From NCBI GenBank assembly GCA_018398765.1, contig JAHBMJ010001145.1, positions 1 to 35,024 of the forward strand: a stretch of DNA of 35,024 nt, written 5' to 3'. A program made the position numbers and the translations under genes. This document shows positions 21,338 through 35,024 of this stretch, one piece after another. The stretch is from Chromera velia. Its lineage: Eukaryota; Sar; Chromeraceae. The notes beneath the pieces were generated by a model. The model worked only from the letters and a program-made list of their open reading frames with translations. It ran no database searches and was not told the DNA's origin. The stretch's first letter is position 1; each line of letters starts with the position of its first letter.

Positions 21338-23045
21338 CATATATACACGCACACAAACATACACACGGAACAAGAAGTGACATCAGAAAGTTGTTACGCA
21401 AGAGACAGGGGAGGCGAAGAGGAGAGAAGAGAGGATGAAGCGAAGGAGAGGAGAAGATCAGAGTCGGAAGGACAGGAGCAAGAAGCACATACCCTCTCCA
21501 CCCACCCACCTCCACTTCTCACTCACCTTCAATCCACATGTGATGGATCCGAACGAAACGATCAGCATCCGCCCTGCAGCTGAACTCAACCGTCACAGCC
21601 TCCATCAGATACTTCCGACCGTCGCCTCCGATGCCTCTCGGCGGCTTCATTTTCTTCACAGCGAATCTCTGCTGAGAGGCTTTTTCCAACACCAAGAACA
21701 CCTGCCCAAACTCACCCTGGCCCAAAGTTCTGAGAACCTGGAAGTCCTGTTCGAATCTGTTACTGCTGCCCGTCGGTCTCTCTCTGCCAGGCCTCTCTAC
21801 CGTACCGGAGAGTGAGGGCAGCTGCGCACGGGGACCACCCGGCCGCACGCGCTCTTGGATTAGGCGAGGGGGCGCGGCGGGGGTATGTGCGGTTTGGTTG
21901 TACACTGGTGACCCCGCAAAGGAGGAGGTCTCACTTGGAGCGACAATTTCGGTGCGCACAGATTCAGGAGGGGGGCGCAGAGACGGCGCCAGTCTGGCAG
22001 AGGGTGCGCCACTCGGTCTCTCTCGTGCTCCCGCCAAGTTCATGTGCCCACCCGTCTCCTCTCCCCCCCTGTCTCCCCCACCGAATCCGAGGGGTGTGAC
22101 ACTCCGTCCGTCCATCACCAGACCCCTCGACATTGGAATCGGGAGTAAGGTGGAGGAAGCTGGAGCATGAGGGGCCCGGAAGGCTGCATTTTGCATAGAC
22201 GACAAAGGGTTTCCTTGGGATGCCGCACCGAAGGGTTCCCCCACCCCCCTTGGCGTCTCGTCTCCGTGGGGAACGGGGGGGGCAACGTACGGACGGGCGG
22301 GACCTCGTGTGACCGTTCCCCCCCCCTCCATACCGCCCTCTAGACGGGGAATCTTTTGCGTGTACATCCCTCCTGGCACGGCCATTGCGGGAGAGCGGAG
22401 AGGGTGAAAACCGTCTCCGTCTCCGGAGGTCATGCGTCCCCCAACAGCAGGTGTGGGACCGTTTGGGCGAGGGAGCAGGATTCTGGGGCTCTCTTCTTCC
22501 TCTGCTGGGGGAAGACTGAGGGGGTGTTCATCTCTTCTGCCTGGGATGGACTCCGCCTCCGTCTCCCCCCTGAATCTCTTTCCGGGACCACTAGGTCTGA
22601 TTTGGTCTGTATCGATCCAAGAACTTCTCTCACCAGGGGCACTGATCCTGTTGATGATGGTGGATGCGTGTGAGCTTGCCGGCACAGAGCCCTCGACCCT
22701 CTCGGTGGGGCGGTAGTTGAAGGAAGACTGCGGCTGCGAGTCGTTGCCCCTGGGTTGGGAGTCGTTGCCTTCAGTTGAGGTTTCCTCCTTCATGGCTACG
22801 TCCCCTGTTTCATCTTCGTTTTCTTTGTCTTTCTCTGCCTCTTCGCGAGACAGGGAGAGGGACTTGGCAGGGAAGGAAGGGACAACCTTCTCTGCAAAAA
22901 AGGGAAGGGGGGCAAGGGAAACTGAGATGCGAGGGTGTGCATGGGAAAGCAACTTTGAAAGGTGTTGAGATGGCGTTGCATCACAGATGAATTAAAGAAA
23001 TCACTCACCTCCTTGATTGGCCACTACTTCGCTTTCAGACATCAT
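17164..23045 (-). CDS. Wee1-like protein kinase, 11 exons, 936 aa
   Basis: The exons, 5' to 3', are 23045-23009, 22891-21527, 21242-21148, 20593-20509, 20204-19930, 19746-19663, 19347-19204, 18860-18791, 18421-18354, 18063-17979 and 17666-17164. All phases agree (2,811 nt). Start ATGATG is at 23045 and stop TAG at 17164. Residues 1-405 are disordered, Ser/Pro/Gly-rich, with a GNDSQP repeat. The kinase domain has the loop GQGEFGQV, VAIK-type Lys425, catalytic Asp524 in HCDIKPENIF, Asp545 in IGDLGLA, GDVRYLAPE at 600-608 and ADIFSFGVTAFE at 620. HxDIKPxNIF, IGDLG and RYLAPE are typical of Wee1/Myt1, which inhibit CDKs by phosphorylation. eIF2-alpha kinases are the nearest alternative. A Ser/Gly insert of about 50 residues sits in the activation segment (551-600). 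The C-terminal 167 residues are acidic. The Lys, Asp and Asp catalytic set is complete, so activity is likely. The GTCAG-type donors of exons 7 and 8 were chosen by frame. Confidence 0.85.
18064..18146 (-). repeat. (TC)n(TG)n microsatellite before exon 10 acceptor of the Wee1-like gene
   Basis: On the gene strand a TC run is followed by a TG run and ends TGTGCAG at the exon 10 junction. It appears as (CA)n(GA)n on the plus strand. Confidence 0.9.
18700..18790 (-). repeat. (GTCA)n-type tetranucleotide repeat starting at a splice donor (intron 8)
   Basis: The intron starts GTCAGTGAGTGACTGACTGA on the minus strand and continues as CTGA/GTGA tetramers. The repeat touches the 3' end of exon 8. 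Confidence 0.85.
19177..19203 (-). repeat. (GTCA)n tetranucleotide repeat starting at a splice donor (intron 7)
   Basis: The first six repeat units of the intron are GTCA on the minus strand, so the donor itself is the first unit of the microsatellite. Confidence 0.85.
20205..20240 (-). repeat. (TG)n microsatellite before exon 5 acceptor
   Basis: A CA run on the plus strand reads TG on the gene strand and ends TGTGCAG directly at the exon 5 start. Confidence 0.9.
21091..21118 (-). repeat. (GA)n microsatellite in intron 3
   Basis: A GA run on the plus strand lies about 30 bases inside the donor end of the intron after exon 3. Confidence 0.85.
21259..21298. other. Assembly gap of 40 N
   Basis: Bases 21259-21298 are N, flanked by a C run and a (CA)n(TA)n run. 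The gap lies in intron 2 of the Wee1-like gene, so the protein model is not affected. The true length is unknown because the gap lies in a microsatellite. Confidence 0.98.
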
Positions 23046-23713
23046 GAGAAAAAGATCCAAAAGACAATCGAAAGGAAGCCCAGAAGTTCAAAGGCAAGGC
23101 AAGCGTAATCCAACCCTTTCCTCGGCTAACCGCACCTTCACAGACACACACAAAGAGGAGGAATGTGTTCCTGGTCAGCTTTCGATCCGGAATCCGTCTC
23201 CAACGAATCAATCCAACAAATTCAGGATTCAACAAACGAACGAGGTCGAAGGACACGCACTTAGCTCCACACTCTACATGTCAAAAAAGTGTCTCAGGTG
23301 GAAGGGAATTAAGGCCCCGAAAATCTGGGGGAGGACGCGGATCGAAAGCGTCACGTGCAAAATTAAAGAGGATGTCACAAACTGCGGAGCCAGTGACTTT
23401 TTTTTTTCTCGTAGGCACAGCTAGGATACGCGGCCGCGGGCCTTGCGCGAATCTTTTGCGCGCGGCCCGCCCGGCGCGCGGCCGCCGCGCGAGCCCAAAG
23501 TGCATGGCCGCGCCGGCCGCGCGCGTACATGCATGCACTCGGACGGGTGTTGTCCAAGGATGTCCGAGGCTCACCCGATAATTAATCGTCTGTCGCCGAG
23601 TTGATCGACGCTGTCTTTGTGCACAAACACAGCAGCATCTAAAGTCAAAGCGACCAGGGTGTGCAACTCTGCTCAGACGTGAACAGAAGAAGTTGGGAAT
23701 TACCTCCCTGGAG
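23046..23713. promoter_or_regulatory. Divergent intergenic region with a CpG-rich core
   Basis: Start codons of the Wee1-like kinase (minus) and the Ran-like gene (plus) are only about 670 bases apart, so both promoters must lie here unless there are untranslated first exons. At 23428-23528 there is a dense run of CG dinucleotides and palindromic GCGCGC/GGCCGC words, far above the surroundings. No TATA-like or other defined element could be named. Regulation in common is inference. Confidence 0.5.
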
Positions 23714-34198
<10,485 letters not shown>

Positions 34199-34582
34199 TC
34201 GACCTTTGAGTCGTACAATCGGTCAATTTTAAAATAATGAGTTTACATCCCTCCTGATTACGTATAACAACTACGTATATATGCAAGTCCGTAGTTTTTC
34301 AGAAACTTGGTCAAAAACCTAATGAAAAACGTGCAAAAGAAATGTAGTTTAAGAGCTAACGATATCACTGATATTATAGTGAATGAATGAATGAAGTTGG
34401 CTTTGCTAGAGTGGAGCCGTGCTCCCAGCAGCCCATGTTCATGCAAGAGATCGTCAATCACTCAACTCTAGAGATAAGGCTAAGCGCGAGATCCCCTGAA
34501 GTGCTCGCTTGGTGAGCTCACGAGCAGCATGCGCGTTGTAGGTGGCAATATAAGACTCGAACAGAAGAAGAAAAGGTCGCGT
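34199..34582. other. 3' flank, probable tail of a minus-strand retroelement
   Basis: No gene is seen. At about 34379-34395 there is a short (GAAT)n run. On the minus strand this is (ATTC)n about 190 bases after the stop at 34583, where a simple-repeat tail of a non-LTR element would lie. Confidence 0.35.
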
Positions 34583-35005
34583 TCACACAGAGACAGGCGT
34601 GCACAGTGAGTGATAAAGATCGCAAACGGCTCTGCATGCTTCATACGGATCGACTTGTAAAGCCAAAAGCAGCATCTTCCTCGCTTCTGTTTCGGCTGTA
34701 TCCGATCCCTCAATTCCTTCTCTCTGAATCCTTTGCTTCACTTTCTTTCCCTCTACCACTTTGTTTAGTTTATTTCTTGCTTCTACCCAATTGGAGCATA
34801 CTGAAAGCCGGTGCCAGAGATCATCAATTTTTCTTCCATTTGAACAACCCTCTGCCAGACAAAACACCTCTCCCGGAGAGTTGGCCCCCCCCGTTAGACC
34901 CTTCCGATTTAGTGTCAATGTCCTTAGGAGTGGCTCAATCTTCTCACATAAGGCACTTCTCGGCAGACAGGACATCCGTACCTTGGGGCCATTCTTTGAA
35001 GACAA
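34583..35005 (-). mobile_element. Non-LTR retrotransposon ORF, C-terminal fragment
   Basis: This minus-strand frame of 140 codons ends at 34583 and runs to near the window edge. It contains CLAEGCSNGRKIDDLWHRLS followed by VCSNWVEARNKL. The order Cys-x4-Cys, about nine residues, His-x4-Cys, then an Ala-Arg helix resembles the Cys/His motif that ends the reverse-transcriptase ORF of many non-LTR elements, where it reads like CxxC-xn-HxxxxC. The RT and endonuclease domains would lie beyond base 35024. The ORF may really start further upstream than the Met at 35005. It is judged by motif only, and another zinc-binding protein is possible. Confidence 0.45.
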
Positions 35006-35024
35006 AAGAAATAGAGAAGAACGT

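Noticed and set aside
17164-23045. eIF2-alpha kinase (PEK/GCN2) identity
   Set aside because: HCDIKPENIF, IGDLG and GDVRYLAPE fit Wee1/Myt1 better than HRDLKP, GDFGLA and GTxxYMAPE. It is kept only as an alternative.

Overview
This window is eukaryotic nuclear DNA. Genes are split by many GT-AG introns whose exons join in frame. Introns are full of microsatellites, and there are dispersed repeats and one 40-N assembly gap. There is no operon structure and there are no bacterial ribosome binding sites. The mixture of an intron-rich hybrid histidine kinase, a Wee1-like kinase and a divergent Ran-like GTPase suggests a microbial eukaryote, most likely an alveolate alga of the chromerid type. That placement is inference from style and is not proven.

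Layout. (1) 61-664 (+): the last two exons of a MYND zinc-finger protein. (2) 1423-5305 (+): a three-exon, membrane-anchored hybrid histidine kinase with HisKA, HATPase and receiver domains, carrying one in-frame TAG. (3) 5582-5938: an AT-rich inverted-repeat, MITE-like element. (4) 6341-7519 (-): an intronless gene with a possible BRCT fold. (5) 7520-16100: a gene-poor, repeat-rich island. It holds an 870-bp repeat present twice plus a partial third copy, and a 1.7-kb unit bounded by 260-bp direct repeats with TG...CA ends. (6) 16101-16779 (-): a two-exon protein-kinase C-lobe remnant. (7) 17164-23045 (-): an 11-exon Wee1-like kinase of 936 codons. (8) 23046-23713: a short CpG-rich region between divergent starts. 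(9) 23714-34198 (+): an 18-exon gene whose N-terminus is a Ran-like GTPase domain with altered G3, G4 and G5 motifs, continuing in frame into about 1,450 residues with leucine-rich-repeat character. (10) 34583-35005 (-): the 3' end of an apparent non-LTR retrotransposon ORF.

The most interesting items are these. First, a Ran-like, probably nucleotide-handicapped GTPase is fused to an LRR region; RanGAP, the normal Ran partner, is itself an LRR protein. Second, an in-frame TAG sits in an otherwise intact histidine kinase. Third, splice sites and microsatellites are closely linked: many donors are GTCAG, some growing into (GTCA)n, and many acceptors are (CT)n(TG)nCAG. Fourth, a remnant kinase exon lies next to the Wee1-like gene and keeps the same intron position. 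The Wee1-like kinase and the Ran-like gene are head to head and could share a promoter region. The sequence does not show whether they work together.
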